Shown piece by piece: positions 32,803 to 40,483 of a stretch of 50,450 bases of DNA. Position numbers and translations under genes: made by a program. Source of the stretch: an uncultured Collinsella sp. GTDB taxonomy: Bacteria; Actinomycetota; Coriobacteriia; Coriobacteriales; Coriobacteriaceae. The notes beneath the pieces were generated by a model. It made no database searches. It was not told where the DNA came from and saw nothing but the letters and a program-made list of their open reading frames with translations. Numbering within the stretch: position 1 is the first letter of the stretch; each line of letters begins with the position of its first letter. The DNA lies in contig CABVDE010000012.1 of NCBI GenBank assembly GCA_902496945.1, positions 1-50,450 on the forward strand, in the 5' to 3' direction.

Positions 32803-33099
32803 ATGGGAAGCAAAAAGCGTGCTGCCTGGTCAAAGGCCAAAAGCGAGTTTTTGAGCGCTGCCACCGGCGGCGACATGAGCGACCTGTTTGCACGCGAGAA
32901 CGAGCGCCGCGACGCCCTGGATGCCGAGCGCGACGAGGCCTGGCGCTACAAATCGTGCGAACGCAAGAACCGCTACGACACGCGCGCCGAGGCAGAGGCC
33001 GTTATGGCCGATTGCGAGAATCGTGGGCGCCGCGGACTGGCCTGCTATAAATGCGAATACTGCGGCGGCTGGCATCTGACGTCGCATCCTTGGAAATAA
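32803..33099 (+). CDS. Small protein with a CxxC-His C terminus
   Basis: 98 aa from ATG 32803; an upstream TTG at 32782 is less likely. Residues 1-60 are charged helix; the C-terminal 40 residues read YKSCERKNRYDTRAEAEAVM...CYKCEYCGGWHLTS, with four Cys and a His that could bind zinc (CYKCEYCGGWH). Similar GGWHLTS-type small proteins are common in Actinobacteria and their phages (from memory). Possibly nucleic-acid binding; function not known. Confidence 0.7.
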   Translation: MGSKKRAAWSKAKSEFLSAATGGDMSDLFARENERRDALDAERDEAWRYKSCERKNRYDTRAEAEAVMADCENRGRRGLACYKCEYCGGWHLTSHPWK

Positions 33100-33127
33100 C
33101 CCTGCACGTCCGCCTTTGCTCGACAGA

Positions 33128-33832
33128 TTACGGGCGCGGCGGCACCAAGACATCGTAGCGGACGGCCTTGCCCGCAAGCTGATAGCTCGGCTTAACGCCG
33201 GCAAGCAGCGGGCCTTTCACCGGCCGCTTGATAACCACCTTACGCGGATGCACCGCGAACGCCGCCTCGACCAGCGTCTCCTCATCGGCGCACGGCTGCT
33301 CCAAATGATGCAGCAGCTGGAACTTCTTTTTGACCGCTGCACTCTTGGTGCGCTCGGGAAACATGGGATCCAGGTACACCACGTCGGGTGCTGCGAGCTC
33401 GCCTTGCTCAATCAAAGCGGCGGTCCGGTGAAGACCGGCGATGCTGTCCTCGCCTGCATGTAGACGCATGCGCGCCACGGAAGCCGCAAGCGCCGGATCA
33501 TCCGCCGCGCGCTCCAAAGCATCCTGAAGGAGCGCCGCAATCACGCAGTCCTGCTCATACAGATCGACCGTAAAGCCCACAGCGGCCAGTAGCAGCGAAT
33601 CCTCGCCAAAGCCTGCCGTGGCGTCAATTGCCCATGGACGCTCGACGCCTTTCACACGGGAGGCCTTCACCAGCAACTCTTGCTGCAGGCGGCCCTGTTT
33701 AAGTCGTGGAAGCATGCGGCTAAAATCGGCACGCAACTCCATCGTACCGTCGGTGAGCGTGAGGCCCTCGGGCATCCTGGTTAGCTCGAGGCTTGCAGCC
33801 CGAGCAACAGAAAAGGGATCGGCGACACCCAT
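33128..33832 (-). CDS. rsmJ: 16S rRNA m2G1516 methyltransferase RsmJ
   Basis: 234 aa from ATG 33832 (AAGGAG 6 bp upstream). Class I methyltransferase: IDATAGFGEDSLLLAAVG is the SAM-binding motif I, YLDPMFPERTKSAAVKKKFQ the catalytic segment, and KRPVKGPLLAG near the C terminus fits RsmJ. Methylates the N2 of G1516 in 16S rRNA. Convergent to the 32803 gene; divergent promoters on its 5' side include a small membrane ORF. Confidence 0.88.
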   Translation of the reverse strand: MGVADPFSVARAASLELTRMPEGLTLTDGTMELRADFSRMLPRLKQGRLQQELLVKASRVKGVERPWAIDATAGFGEDSLLLAAVGFTVDLYEQDCVIAALLQDALERAADDPALAASVARMRLHAGEDSIAGLHRTAALIEQGELAAPDVVYLDPMFPERTKSAAVKKKFQLLHHLEQPCADEETLVEAAFAVHPRKVVIKRPVKGPLLAGVKPSYQLAGKAVRYDVLVPPRP

Positions 33833-33896
33833 GGACACTCCTTAACAAGCAAAACGAATACGTGGGACGCCATTCTTGCCGGCACCCACCTGTCCG

Positions 33897-34040
33897 CTAT
33901 TGTCCCACATGCGACATGGCCCACAGCATCCCAATGCAAAGCACTGCCATCAATCCCGTGCACACGGCAGCGATCACAGAATCGCCCATGCGCCTTCCCA
34001 ACGAACGCGACTCACGCACTTGCTCTACTCCGTACATCAT
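33897..34040 (-). CDS. Small single-pass membrane protein (47 aa)
   Basis: ATG at 34040 is preceded by GGAGGAG; the ORF ends at TAG 33897. Product begins MMYGVEQVRESRSLGRRMGD and continues with one hydrophobic helix (VIAAVCTGLMAVLCIGMLW), then AMSHVGQ. Basic residues before the helix predict a cytosolic N terminus. It sits in an otherwise empty 437-bp gap between rsmJ and the gene at 34270. The RBS and clear membrane helix support a real gene. Confidence 0.6.
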   Translation of the reverse strand: MMYGVEQVRESRSLGRRMGDSVIAAVCTGLMAVLCIGMLWAMSHVGQ

Positions 34041-34269
34041 GGCTCCTCCTTCGGTCCAGCTCTTACCATGGCTTCATCATCGCAGCGCTGCGCATACGCT
34101 GCCATCGATTTGGCTTACGCCCAGCTTTCCTTTTTGAAAGGTTGAGTCATACAGGCTTCAAAACGCTTTCAAACGCATGCATCGCCCCGTTGAACTACAA
34201 TGTGCTTCACCATATGTGCCGTAACCTGGGTGCGACAAATTCTCCGCGCCCGCATCGAAAGGACCAGCT

Positions 34270-34671
34270 ATGAGCGCTGCTCGCAAGACACTCAAAATCC
34301 TTGCCCTGATTTATTTTGTTCTGGGCATCGCCAGTCTCGTCATTGGAATCGCCGGCATCGCGACCGGCAAGCTCGAGTCCACCTACGGATCGAATACCAT
34401 GCTCGCCGCGGCCGTGATTATCGCCAAGGGCCTCATCGATCTCGCCGCGGGCGTTGCGGGCATCAAGGGTGCCAACAAGCCTTCTCAGGTAGATGGCGCG
34501 TTTAAGCTCGGTATTGTTGCCGCGGTCGCTACGCTTGCCCAGGCGGTGCTCACGCTCCCCGCGTTTGGCGGCGACGCCATCAACTATGGCGCCTTTGTCA
34601 TCGTGGTCTTCGACCTGTTCTTTGTTCAGCAGGCACACGCCGTTAAGGCCGAGAACAAGGATCGCCTGTAG
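34270..34671 (+). CDS. Small four-helix membrane protein, unknown
   Basis: 133 aa; GAAAGGA precedes ATG. Four hydrophobic segments (about 10-30, 42-62, 76-96, 102-122) with Gly/Ala-rich packing (IYFVLGIASLVIGIAGIATG). No recognised motif or charged catalytic residue. Followed by a terminator, so monocistronic. Similar small proteins occur in Coriobacteriia as hypothetical (from memory). Confidence 0.8.
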   Translation: MSAARKTLKILALIYFVLGIASLVIGIAGIATGKLESTYGSNTMLAAAVIIAKGLIDLAAGVAGIKGANKPSQVDGAFKLGIVAAVATLAQAVLTLPAFGGDAINYGAFVIVVFDLFFVQQAHAVKAENKDRL

Positions 34672-34709
34672 GCACCCGCTCCCCATAACCCCTGCTATCA
34701 AGCAGCTAA

Positions 34710-34745
34710 AAAGGGCCAATCGCGTAGCAACGCGGTCGGCCCTTT
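34710..34745 (+). terminator. Rho-independent terminator
   Basis: AAAGGGCC / GGCCCTTT stem extended by CGCG/CGCG around TAGCAA; after the small membrane protein gene. Confidence 0.8.
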
Positions 34746-34753
34746 ACGTTTGC

Positions 34754-34796
34754 CCAGATAAAACCTGCCAAAACAAACCTGTCCTTTTTGGCAGGT
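34754..34796. repeat. ACCTGCC repeat at the stop codon of the RlmA-like gene
   Basis: ACCTGCCAAAA / TTTTTGGCAGGT ends with a CCTGTCC core at 34763-34796; CCCAGATAAA flanks it at 34754. The last base of the repeat, on the minus strand, is the third base of the TAA stop (34798-34796) of the adjacent gene. Nearly identical to the two copies at 16364-16465. Confidence 0.88.
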
Positions 34797-35608
34797 TAGT
34801 GGCGGTACTCGGCGATGATGAAGTCGATATCGGTTTGGAGGGTGTCTAGGTTTGCCAGACGCTCTTTGTCGGCCGGGCGCGTGCGGTAGTAGTACGGTGT
34901 CATCTGGAACACTGCCTCGATGTCGGCCTGCGTTGCCAGCGTAATGTTCGCCGTCAAGCGCTGCGTTCCGACCAGCTTAAGCTCGGTGGTCTTCGGCAGC
35001 TTCTCATCGTTAAGGTACGGTGTATCGTAGAGCACCTCCTTGAGTCCAAAGAGGTGACGGGCGCCCGGCACCACGGTGTAGAGCGAGCCCTCGGGCGCCA
35101 ACACGCGCGCAAATTCGCGCTCGTTAAAGGGAGCAAAGAGCTCGGTCACCATGTCGAAGGCGCCATCCGCCACGGGAATGTCCTTCATGTTGGCCACGAA
35201 GTAGGTCGCATCCCCGCGCTTGGCGGCCAGACGTACCATTTCCTTGCCCAGGTCGAAACCGTAAGCACCCACGCCCGGCACCGCACCCATGGCGCTGGTG
35301 TAGTAGCCCTCGCCGCAGCAAATGTCGAGCAAGGTCAGCGGCGTGTCCGACGTAGCCGCGCACCGCTGAGCTCGTTCGCGCACCAGCTCGACCATCGCAT
35401 CGCACAACGGCGCATAGTAGCCGCGGTTCAGAAAGTCGCGACGGCTGCGCGCCTGCGACTTGGGATCGCCCATGGAGTCACCGCTCTTAGACGAGCGCAA
35501 CAGGTACAGGTAGCCCTCGCGCGCACGGTCGAATCGATGCCCGCCCGCGCACACAGCCCCACGCTCGTCGTCCACCAACGGCTTATGGCAAACGGGACAC
35601 AACAACAT
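34796..35608 (-). CDS. 23S rRNA (guanine-N1)-methyltransferase, RlmA family
   Basis: 270 aa. N-terminal zinc finger CPVCHKPL...CAGGHRFD (Cys4/His type), then GYLYLLRSSKSGDSMGDP, typical of RlmA(I)/RlmA(II). Motif I LLDICCGEGYYTSAM binds SAM; the tail TRPADKERLANLDTLQTDID is also conserved in the family. Methylates N1 of G745 or G748 in 23S rRNA; G748-type enzymes (TlrB) affect tylosin sensitivity. I cannot tell which target. Its stop codon overlaps a dispersed repeat. Confidence 0.9.
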   Translation of the reverse strand: MLLCPVCHKPLVDDERGAVCAGGHRFDRAREGYLYLLRSSKSGDSMGDPKSQARSRRDFLNRGYYAPLCDAMVELVRERAQRCAATSDTPLTLLDICCGEGYYTSAMGAVPGVGAYGFDLGKEMVRLAAKRGDATYFVANMKDIPVADGAFDMVTELFAPFNEREFARVLAPEGSLYTVVPGARHLFGLKEVLYDTPYLNDEKLPKTTELKLVGTQRLTANITLATQADIEAVFQMTPYYYRTRPADKERLANLDTLQTDIDFIIAEYRH

Positions 35609-35782
35609 GGCAACTCCTTAGCACGGACAACATAACGCCCATCATTGTCTCACGCCTCCCCCACAAGACGTCCCTAATGCCAGCTGATCGTATTAGGAGT
35701 ATCATCATCTGCGCAAATAAGCATTGAAGCGAATATAAGAGATTGAGAGCGTATAGCTGATACCGTATCTAAGCACATTGAC

Positions 35783-36096
35783 ATGACGACCGGCTCACTG
35801 TGGCGCAACATTCCCCTGTTCGCCTTTCCCGTCGCCGCGACGACCAAAACATGTCCGGCTACCTGCGCGGCTTTGGCATTTCGCTCATGCCCGCCCTCAT
35901 CACCATGATCTGCGTCTGCGGCATCCGCTTCTACTGGGTGTTCTACGTCTTCCCGCACTTCCGCACGTTCGCGAACATCATGCTGGTCTACCCCATCAGC
36001 CTGGGCACCACGGCGTTTTTTATTGTTGTCGCCGTGCTGCTCTGCCACCCGGCGCGCACGTACCGCCTTGCTCAGCCCAAGGCAGAAGCGCGCTGA
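35783..36096 (+). pseudogene. Remnant of a MATE-family efflux transporter
   Basis: From ATG 35783 the frame reads MTTGSLWRNIPLFAFPVAAT, the usual N terminus of MATE transporters. Immediately after, a different frame (ORF to 36096) reads SGYLRGFGISLMPALITMI...YWVFYVFP..., the last two or three helices and charged C terminus of a MATE protein. About 350-380 residues expected between them are gone and the join is out of frame. Neither part can form a transporter. Convergent to the LysR gene at 36123. Confidence 0.8.
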
Positions 36097-36122
36097 GCGC
36101 AGCACGAATCGACACGCAATCG

Positions 36123-36989
36123 CTAACTCACGATATGTGAACTCATGTAGTCAATGAAGCGCCTGGTAGCGATGGGCATGGTGTCCCAGCTGCGCCAAGC
36201 TGCCACCACGTCGCGCGAGGGAGCATGCACGATGGGTCGTACGCGAATATCGGCCCGCATACCCTCGACGGTCCGGCGGTAGAGCATGCTCACGCCTAGC
36301 CCCTCCTCCACCATCGCCATAATGGTGTAGTCGTCGGTGACCTCGCTCGTCACATGCGGCGACAGCCCATGCGCCGCAAACGCGTCGAGCACCAGGCTCT
36401 GCTCACCCTCGTCCAGCAGCACAAATGGCTCGGATGCTAAATCGGCAAGCGTAACCTTTTCCTTAGCCGTTAGCGGATGCGTCGCCGGCAGCAGCGCCAC
36501 GAGCTCATCGTGATAGACCACGCGCTTCTGAAGCCCGGCGGTAAACCCACGCGCCGTAAAGCAAAAATCCACCACGCCATCGTGCACCCACTGGGCATTG
36601 CGCGTGTAATCGCCCTGCTTAAGGGTAAAGCGCACACCCGGATGCAGCGTTCCAAAGTCACGGATCACGCGCGGCAACACGGTTCGACTCACGTTGGTAA
36701 ACGTCGCAATGCGAATATCAGTCGAGGAGAGCCCCAGCAACTCCTGGCGCTTGCCCTCAAGCTCGGCCTCGGCGGTCACAATCTGGCGCAGGTACGGCAG
36801 ATATTGTTTACCGTCGCGCGTAAGCGACACGCCCTGCTTACCGCGCTCGATAAGCGTGGTTCCCAGCTCGCGCTCGAGCGCCTTGACGGCCTGGCTCACC
36901 GCGCTTTGCGTATAGCCCAGTTCGTCCGCCGCGTCCTTAAGACTGCCGCGATCGACCACCATACAAACGATCTGGTACCGCGATGCCAT
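36123..36989 (-). CDS. LysR-family transcriptional regulator (second LysR/EamA pair)
   Basis: 288 aa; GGAGG before ATG. N-terminal winged helix with SLKDAADELGYTQSAVSQAV, effector domain with DDYTIMAMVEEGLGVSMLY, a motif shared with LysR at 3344 (DDYAIMAMVEDGLGVSVLP). Divergent from an EamA transporter; presumed local regulator. The shared region contains a palindrome AAAACGTTTT at 37013-37022. Confidence 0.92.
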   Translation of the reverse strand: MASRYQIVCMVVDRGSLKDAADELGYTQSAVSQAVKALERELGTTLIERGKQGVSLTRDGKQYLPYLRQIVTAEAELEGKRQELLGLSSTDIRIATFTNVSRTVLPRVIRDFGTLHPGVRFTLKQGDYTRNAQWVHDGVVDFCFTARGFTAGLQKRVVYHDELVALLPATHPLTAKEKVTLADLASEPFVLLDEGEQSLVLDAFAAHGLSPHVTSEVTDDYTIMAMVEEGLGVSMLYRRTVEGMRADIRVRPIVHAPSRDVVAAWRSWDTMPIATRRFIDYMSSHIVS

Positions 36990-37147
36990 CGTGCCTCCAC
37001 ATCAATGCAGCCGTAAAACGTTTTGCCAGGGCTTTTCCTTCCAACATTAGAGTTTCTTAATCATACTGAAGATACATTCGCTTTACTACACCCACATCTG
37101 GGAGCAAAATCCTTTTTGCGAAACCGTTCTGTAACAAAAGGAGTCCC

Positions 37148-38050
37148 ATGGATCGCAAAAAAGCAATCGCGCTCTCATTTTCCGTTCCCGTCGCATGGGG
37201 CTTTTCCTATCCCCTCATGAAGATCGGCATGGACAGCATGAACGCCACGAGTATCGTCGCGCTGCGCTGCATCATTGCCTTTGTAGCCTGCCTGCTGCTC
37301 TTCCACAAGCACGCGTTGCGCATCAACCGCGACCTTATGGTCCGCGCCGCCATCATCGGCGCCATCATGGCAACCGAGCTCACCTGCATGTGCCTGGGCT
37401 CCAGCCTCACTTCCGCCTCCACTGCCGGCTTTTTGCAGAGCCTGACGGTCGTGATCGTGCCGTTTGCCAACGCCGCCCTGCTGCGCCGCGCCCCCGAGCG
37501 CAAAGTGCTCGTCGGCACCGCCATCGTCACCTGCGGCATGCTGCTGCTCTCGGGCGCCGACTTTACCAGTCTGAACCCGGGCGCGCTCATCATGCTGCTC
37601 TCGGCCTTCGTCTACGCCGGACACATCATTGTCGCCAAGCGCTTTGTCGAAGATGTCGACCCGCTGGCTCTGGGCGTTTGGCAGCTGGGCTTCGGCGGCC
37701 TATTCTCGGGCATCGCCGCATTCACCTTTGGCGGTTTCACGCTTCCCGGCACGCCGGGCGAGGTCATGGTCGTCGTCGCACTCGCGCTCATCTGCTCTGC
37801 CTATGGCTTTATCACCCAAACGCTCGTGCAGCCCCACGTACCTGCCGAGACCACCGGCTTCGCTTTCTCACTCGAGCCGGTCTGCTCTGCCGTCTTCTCG
37901 TTCTTCCTGGTCGGCGAGGTCCTGAGCCCCATCGCCTTCTTTGGCGCCACCCTCATCCTCACCGGCGTCATGGTGGCAACCGTCGAGCTTCCGCGCCTTC
38001 GCGCACATGGACAGGCTCGCATGGCAGGAGCGCCCGGGCAAGTCTCGTAG
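37148..38050 (+). CDS. EamA/DMT-family transporter (second LysR/EamA pair)
   Basis: 300 aa; AAAGGAG before ATG. About ten membrane helices in two EamA halves; DRKKAIALSFSVPVAWGFSYP opens, second half from TSLNPGALIMLLSAFVYAGH. Exporter of unknown metabolite. Not closely similar in sequence to the 4320 gene beyond family features, though the genetic layout is the same. Confidence 0.9.
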   Translation: MDRKKAIALSFSVPVAWGFSYPLMKIGMDSMNATSIVALRCIIAFVACLLLFHKHALRINRDLMVRAAIIGAIMATELTCMCLGSSLTSASTAGFLQSLTVVIVPFANAALLRRAPERKVLVGTAIVTCGMLLLSGADFTSLNPGALIMLLSAFVYAGHIIVAKRFVEDVDPLALGVWQLGFGGLFSGIAAFTFGGFTLPGTPGEVMVVVALALICSAYGFITQTLVQPHVPAETTGFAFSLEPVCSAVFSFFLVGEVLSPIAFFGATLILTGVMVATVELPRLRAHGQARMAGAPGQVS

Positions 38051-38138
38051 ACCCCACTCTTCATACAGCCGCGGCATAAAGGCAACCGGTGCGCCTTTAC
38101 AATAGATGCCAACATAGCATTTGCCATAAAGGAGCTCC

Positions 38139-38864
38139 GTGAACACCGCAACTCGCGACCGCAACATAGCAACTTGGTTGGGCGATGCGCCGCAGCCGGT
38201 ACGTGACACTACGAACCAGCTGCTCGAGCGCATCGCCCTTTTGCGTGTCGAGCAAACCATCTACCCGGCACAAGACGACATCCTCAATGCCCTCGCCTAC
38301 ACGCCGGCCGACCAGGTTAAGGTTGTCATCTTGGGTCAAGACCCCTATCACGGACCCAACCAGGCAATGGGGCTGTCGTTCTCGGTCCCCACGACGCAAA
38401 CCAAGTTGCCGCCGAGCCTGCGCAACATCTACAAGGAACTCAAAACCGATCTAGGTTGCCCCATTCCCGCCACAGGAGATCTAACTCCATGGGCACAACA
38501 GGGCGTCTTGCTCCTCAACACCACGCTCACCGTGCGTGAGCATGTCGCCAACTCGCACGCCAAACTGGGCTGGAGCACCCTGACCGACTACGTTATCGAA
38601 CGCTGCTGTCAGCTGCCCCAGCCAGTTGTCTTTTTGGCATGGGGTCGCTTTGCCCAGCAGATGGTCGAGGGCAAGCTCGCAGCCACCGGCGCAGGCAAAG
38701 CAACCGGCAAGTTCTGTCTGGCCTCTACGCACCCCTCGCCGCTTTCGGCCAACCGAGCCACAGCGGAACTCCCCGCCTTTATGGATTCACGCCCCTTCTC
38801 GGCAGCCAATCGGCTACTCGAACAGCACGGCTCGACCCCCGTCAACTGGACTTGCCTCGGCTAA
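38139..38864 (+). CDS. ung: Uracil-DNA glycosylase
   Basis: 241 aa from GTG 38139 (AAAGGAG 5 bp upstream; -10-like TACAAT at 38098). Removes uracil from DNA. The water-activating loop GQDPYHGPNQAMGLSFSV (Asp in QDPYH) and the Leu-intercalation loop HPSPLSA are both intact; LLLNTTLTVR also matches. Length 220-240 is normal for family 1 UDG. Followed by a terminator shared with the convergent SDR gene. Confidence 0.96.
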   Translation: MNTATRDRNIATWLGDAPQPVRDTTNQLLERIALLRVEQTIYPAQDDILNALAYTPADQVKVVILGQDPYHGPNQAMGLSFSVPTTQTKLPPSLRNIYKELKTDLGCPIPATGDLTPWAQQGVLLLNTTLTVREHVANSHAKLGWSTLTDYVIERCCQLPQPVVFLAWGRFAQQMVEGKLAATGAGKATGKFCLASTHPSPLSANRATAELPAFMDSRPFSAANRLLEQHGSTPVNWTCLG

Positions 38865-38879
38865 AAATCGATCCATCAA

Positions 38880-38913
38880 AAACGCGCCCGACAGCTTTCC
38901 ATCGGGCGCGTTT
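38880..38913. terminator. Bidirectional terminator between ung and the SDR gene
   Basis: Perfect 12-bp stem AAACGCGCCCGA / TCGGGCGCGTTT with a 10-nt loop, T/A-flanked both ways. Confidence 0.88.
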
Positions 38914-38914
38914 C

Positions 38915-39595
38915 CTATTCGGGCCAAACAAATTGTGTGCGGCCGGCCTCGCCACCGTCAATGAGCAAACTCTGCCCAGTCATAAACCGGTTGGTCACGC
39001 CCACAAAGTAGATCCACTCGGCGATCTCTTGGGCGGTGGCCCAGCGTTTAAGCGGCGTGAGCTCCATAATCTGGTTCCACAGGTGCTCGTCTTCCATCAC
39101 GCAACGGTTGAGCGGCGTGATAACGCCACCCGGGTCCACACTGTTGGCGATGGCCTGCGGCGCTAGGCGGTTTGCAAGGTTCTTGGTGTAGGCGATAACA
39201 CCGCCCTTGCTGGCGGCATAGGCGGGAAACTCCGATCCCGTATGCCCGCTCGCCGACCCCACATTGACCACGGACTTGATAGCCGGCGCCGGCTTGGCGG
39301 CAAGCCCCTCCCCCACAAAGGCGTAGCGCTCGGTCACGTTGATGGTGCCACACAGGTTGGCGGCGATATCGTCGGCCGAATCCTGCGTACCGGCAACGTT
39401 CACGATTACCTGAGGCTCAAGATCGCCTGGAAACGTATCCAGATCGCGGACATCAACGATCAGATGGCGGTAGCGCTCGTGTTCGATCGCCGCCGGCAGA
39501 AGATCAAAGCCCACCACCTCGTGACCTTCGTCCAAAAAGCGCTGTACGCACGCGGCTCCGATACCGCCCGAAGCGCCCGTGATCAAAACCCGCAT
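38915..39595 (-). CDS. Short-chain dehydrogenase/reductase
   Basis: 226 aa. Rossmann fold with the nucleotide motif TGASGGIGA and Asp after beta-2 (FDLLP), indicating NAD(H) preference; catalytic Ser region NVGSASG and the YxxxK active site YAASKGG. DGG near the C terminus is usual in SDRs. Its start is 10 bp from the stop of the VUT transporter gene, so the two are probably cotranscribed, but no known pathway links them. Substrate unknown. Confidence 0.9.
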   Translation of the reverse strand: MRVLITGASGGIGAACVQRFLDEGHEVVGFDLLPAAIEHERYRHLIVDVRDLDTFPGDLEPQVIVNVAGTQDSADDIAANLCGTINVTERYAFVGEGLAAKPAPAIKSVVNVGSASGHTGSEFPAYAASKGGVIAYTKNLANRLAPQAIANSVDPGGVITPLNRCVMEDEHLWNQIMELTPLKRWATAQEIAEWIYFVGVTNRFMTGQSLLIDGGEAGRTQFVWPE

Positions 39596-39604
39596 ATTTG
39601 CTCC

Positions 39605-40327
39605 TTAGGCGGTTGCGTGGCGCTCGAGGTATTCGGAGCCCACATTCTCGCGCTCCCAGCTGCGCACGACCTTGTAGCCCACAGGGCCCAGGAAGACCTC
39701 GCACAGCAGCTCGGCGACAGCGCCCGTCAGCGAGCACATAAGAACCTGCACCCAGGTCCAGCCAAAGAACGTATGGCTCACCACGATGGCAAAGACCAGG
39801 TTGTCGATAAACTGACCAACGCCCGTAGATACATAGGAGCGGAAGGCAAAACTCGCAAAGTTATTCTTTTTGAGCATGCGGCCGAGCGACTGATTGAGCG
39901 TGGAGTTGACCACGGCAGAGGCGAGCATGGCGATCGAAGAACCGAGCAGCACGTACCAGGCGCCACCGATGGTGGCGTTAAGGGCAGTGTTGACCTCAAT
40001 CATGCCGGTGTCGTAGTAGGCGCCCCACATGCCGGGCGTGAGCGAGCACAGCCAAAAGCACAGGCTCACGGCCAGGTTGACCGCCAACGCGAGGATAGAG
40101 ATTTTGATGGATGCCTTGGCGCCAAAACGCTTGCAGATCATGTCCTGGCACAAAAACGAGACCCAGCTCACCACAAAGCCGCAATCGAGTGCCAGATACG
40201 GCAGGCTGATGAGCTCTTTGTTGGCCAGCAGGTTCATCATGATGACACTCACGATAAACAGCGAAACCGTTGCCGCGGGAATGCTCCGCAGCAGGACCTT
40301 GTAGTCCTCCATGACCTTCTTGATCAT
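39605..40327 (-). CDS. YhhQ/VUT-family queuosine precursor transporter
   Basis: 240 aa from ATG 40327 (AAAGGGG, 6-bp spacer). Six hydrophobic segments with the family patterns NLLANKELISLPYLALDCG, SFLCQDMICKRFGAKASIKIS and ...VGQFIDNLVFAIVVSH. YhhQ proteins import the queuosine precursors preQ0/preQ1. A candidate preQ1 structure lies just upstream. Probably cotranscribed with the SDR gene. Confidence 0.9.
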   Translation of the reverse strand: MIKKVMEDYKVLLRSIPAATVSLFIVSVIMMNLLANKELISLPYLALDCGFVVSWVSFLCQDMICKRFGAKASIKISILALAVNLAVSLCFWLCSLTPGMWGAYYDTGMIEVNTALNATIGGAWYVLLGSSIAMLASAVVNSTLNQSLGRMLKKNNFASFAFRSYVSTGVGQFIDNLVFAIVVSHTFFGWTWVQVLMCSLTGAVAELLCEVFLGPVGYKVVRSWERENVGSEYLERHATA

Positions 40328-40340
40328 TATGTACCCCTTT

Positions 40341-40382
40341 GGTTTTAGGTTTAACGAGCAGGATATCGGACCCGAACTGCTC
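40341..40382 (-). ncRNA. Candidate preQ1-I-like riboswitch
   Basis: Minus strand: 6-bp stem GAGCAG (40382-40377) with CTGCTC (40361-40356), 15-nt loop starting TTC and ending ATC, then an A-rich tail GTTAAACCTAAAACC that could form a pseudoknot (ACC with GGT in the loop), immediately followed by the ribosome site AAAGGGG of a queuosine precursor transporter. Loop is longer than in the B. subtilis class I preQ1 aptamer, so the call is tentative. Confidence 0.45.
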
Positions 40383-40447
40383 GGCCGCCCCGGTCTTGAG
40401 ACGACGGTGGGTATGATAGCCGCTCACACGGCATCAGGCAAGCAAAC

Positions 40448-40477
40448 GGCGCGGCAGCCCCGCAGGGCCACCGCGCC
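40448..40477 (-). terminator. Hairpin after prfC
   Basis: GGCGCGG / CCGCGCC stem extended by GCCC/GGGC with a small loop, 6 bp from the prfC stop. No strong T tract. Confidence 0.6.
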
Positions 40478-40483
40478 GATGCG

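Noticed and set aside
33876..34145. 89-aa plus-strand ORF in the rsmJ gap
   Set aside because: No ribosome site; the minus strand has a supported small ORF.
35674..36105. 143-aa minus-strand ORF over the MATE remnant
   Set aside because: Shadow; the plus strand shows recognisable MATE termini.
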